A model generated the notes under the pieces. The model was given only the letters and a program-made list of their open reading frames with translations. It was not told where the DNA came from and ran no database searches. Shown in pieces: positions 4,525-5,463 of a stretch of 5,463 bases of DNA (position 1 is its first letter; the number at the start of each line of letters is the position of its first letter). This DNA is from Patescibacteria group bacterium (GTDB lineage Bacteria > Patescibacteriota > Minisyncoccia > Phycocordibacterales > PALSA-1337): positions 1-5,463 of the forward strand of contig JAGWLE010000046.1 in NCBI GenBank assembly GCA_028864955.1, in the 5' to 3' direction. The position numbers and the translations under genes are program-made.

Positions 4525-5463
4525 ATGTCTAAAATCAAATCAATTGCCGCCCGGGAGATCCTGGATTCACGCGGCAATCCGACCGTGGAAACTGACGTGA
4601 CATTATCCGATGGTTCCTTTGGCCGGGCCGCGGTTCCTTCCGGCGCGTCCACGGGCAGTCATGAAGCTGTCGAGCTTCGGGACGGCGACAAAGAGCGCTA
4701 TGGCGGCAAAGGCGTGACCAAAGCCGTGCGTAATGTGAACACTGAGATCGCCAAAGCCGTCAAAGACAAGGATCTCGATCAGCGAAAGCTCGACGAAGCC
4801 ATGATCAAGCTCGATGGAACTCCGAATAAGGGCCGCCTTGGCGCCAACGCCATCCTGGGAGTTTCGTTAGCCTTTGCCCAGGCGGCGGCCGCGGCCAAAG
4901 ATACGCCGCTCTTCGTGTACTTCAATACGATCTCCAAGACGAAATTCCCCGTCCGTCTGCCCGTGCCAATGATGAATATCGTGAATGGCGGCAAGCACGC
5001 GGAAAATTCGGCGGATATTCAAGAGTTCATGGTCGTGCCTGTCGGTTTTGACTCTTTCCACGAAGCGCTGCGCGCCGGCGATGAAATCTTTCACGCCCTG
5101 AAGAAGATCCTCCACGAGCGTACACTGGCCACGACTGTCGGCGATGAAGGCGGCTTTGCCCCTTCCCTGCCTTCAAATGAAGCCGCTCTCCAGGTTGTAG
5201 TCGAGGCCATCAAAGCCGCCGAGTATGAGCCGGGTACGAACGTCTGTATCGCCCTCGATGTGGCCGCCACGGAACTATATAAGGACGGGACATATATTCT
5301 GGCTCGCGACAACAAAACATTGAGTTCCGCGCAAATGGTCGCCTGGTACGAGTCACTTGTTCAAAAATATCCGATCATTTCGATCGAGGACGGCCTGGCC
5401 GAAGACGATTGGGACGGCTACAAGCTCCTCACGGATAAGCTCGGTGGCAAAATCCAGCTGGTC
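4525..5463 (+). CDS. eno: Enolase (phosphopyruvate hydratase), partial, cut by the window end
   Basis: Enolase interconverts 2-phosphoglycerate and phosphoenolpyruvate in glycolysis; it is cytosolic and Mg2+-dependent. The first 313 codons are present of about 420-430 usual for the family, in one uninterrupted frame. The N-terminal domain opens with IKSIAAREILDSRGNPTVE (3-21) and carries the mobile active-site loop PSGASTG (38-44). The barrel shows MMNIVNGGKHAEN (149-161) with H159, DIQEFM (164-169) with E167, GDEGGFAP (206-213) with the catalytic acid E208, metal ligand D245 in IALDVAATE, and metal ligand E288 in SIEDGLAEDDW. The third metal ligand and the catalytic lysine lie past the window end. 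The ATG at 4525 gives the standard N-terminus with no extension. The gene has its own promoter with almost no leader, so it is probably expressed independently of the transporter upstream. Confidence 0.98.
   Translation, partial: MSKIKSIAAREILDSRGNPTVETDVTLSDGSFGRAAVPSGASTGSHEAVELRDGDKERYGGKGVTKAVRNVNTEIAKAVKDKDLDQRKLDEAMIKLDGTPNKGRLGANAILGVSLAFAQAAAAAKDTPLFVYFNTISKTKFPVRLPVPMMNIVNGGKHAENSADIQEFMVVPVGFDSFHEALRAGDEIFHALKKILHERTLATTVGDEGGFAPSLPSNEAALQVVVEAIKAAEYEPGTNVCIALDVAATELYKDGTYILARDNKTLSSAQMVAWYESLVQKYPIISIEDGLAEDDWDGYKLLTDKLGGKIQLV

Noticed and set aside
4779..5315. Minus-strand open frames within enolase
   Set aside because: The plus-strand frame encodes enolase with all expected motifs throughout; the antisense frames are shadows.
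1..5463. CRISPR array, tRNA/rRNA gene, insertion sequence or phage element
   Set aside because: No repeated spacer-like units, no tRNA-like cloverleaf with a CCA region, no transposase and no terminal inverted repeats with target duplications were seen.

Overview
The window carries a small block of bacterial genes on both strands: two complete or partial minus-strand genes on the left, one isolated plus-strand gene, a minus-strand translation pair (rpmE2-prfA), and two plus-strand genes on the right (an MFS transporter and enolase, the latter cut by the window end). The code is standard: TAA, TAG and TGA are all used as stops. Several traits suggest a reduced-genome lineage such as the Patescibacteria/CPR. 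These are an RF1 with a shortened N-terminal domain, a zinc-independent type-B L31, a stand-alone ATP-grasp protein resembling the ATP-grasp domain of cyanophycin synthetase, and starts without Shine-Dalgarno sequences. That placement is an inference and is not proven by the sequence.

Layout. Positions 1-81 (minus) hold the first 27 codons of a protein that leaves the window. 152-1165 (minus) is an ATP-grasp ligase, followed by a clear intrinsic terminator with a UUCG tetraloop at 109-135. 1166-1353 is a divergent intergenic region. 1354-1899 (plus) encodes a PurS-like domain joined to a cysteine-rich, zinc-ribbon-like tail, and ends at a strong terminator (1935-1961). 1971-2954 and 2955-3215 (minus) are prfA and rpmE2, which abut with no gap and in the same frame. 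3216-3273 is a compact divergent control region. 3274-4452 (plus) is a 12-TM MFS transporter. A 26-bp near-perfect inverted repeat overlaps its stop codon. 4525-5463 (plus) is enolase with its own canonical sigma-70-type promoter.

The most interesting points are these. (1) In the L31-RF1 pair, a single UAG, a codon read by RF1 itself, separates two in-frame genes, which suggests autoregulation by readthrough or reinitiation. (2) A PurS-like domain is fused to a putative zinc ribbon and lies outside any purine operon. (3) At least four genes have a -10 hexamer 8-10 nt before the ATG and no Shine-Dalgarno sequence, which points to leaderless transcription. (4) A 7-1-7 imperfect palindrome resembling a Fur/Zur operator sits inside the rpmE2 promoter.
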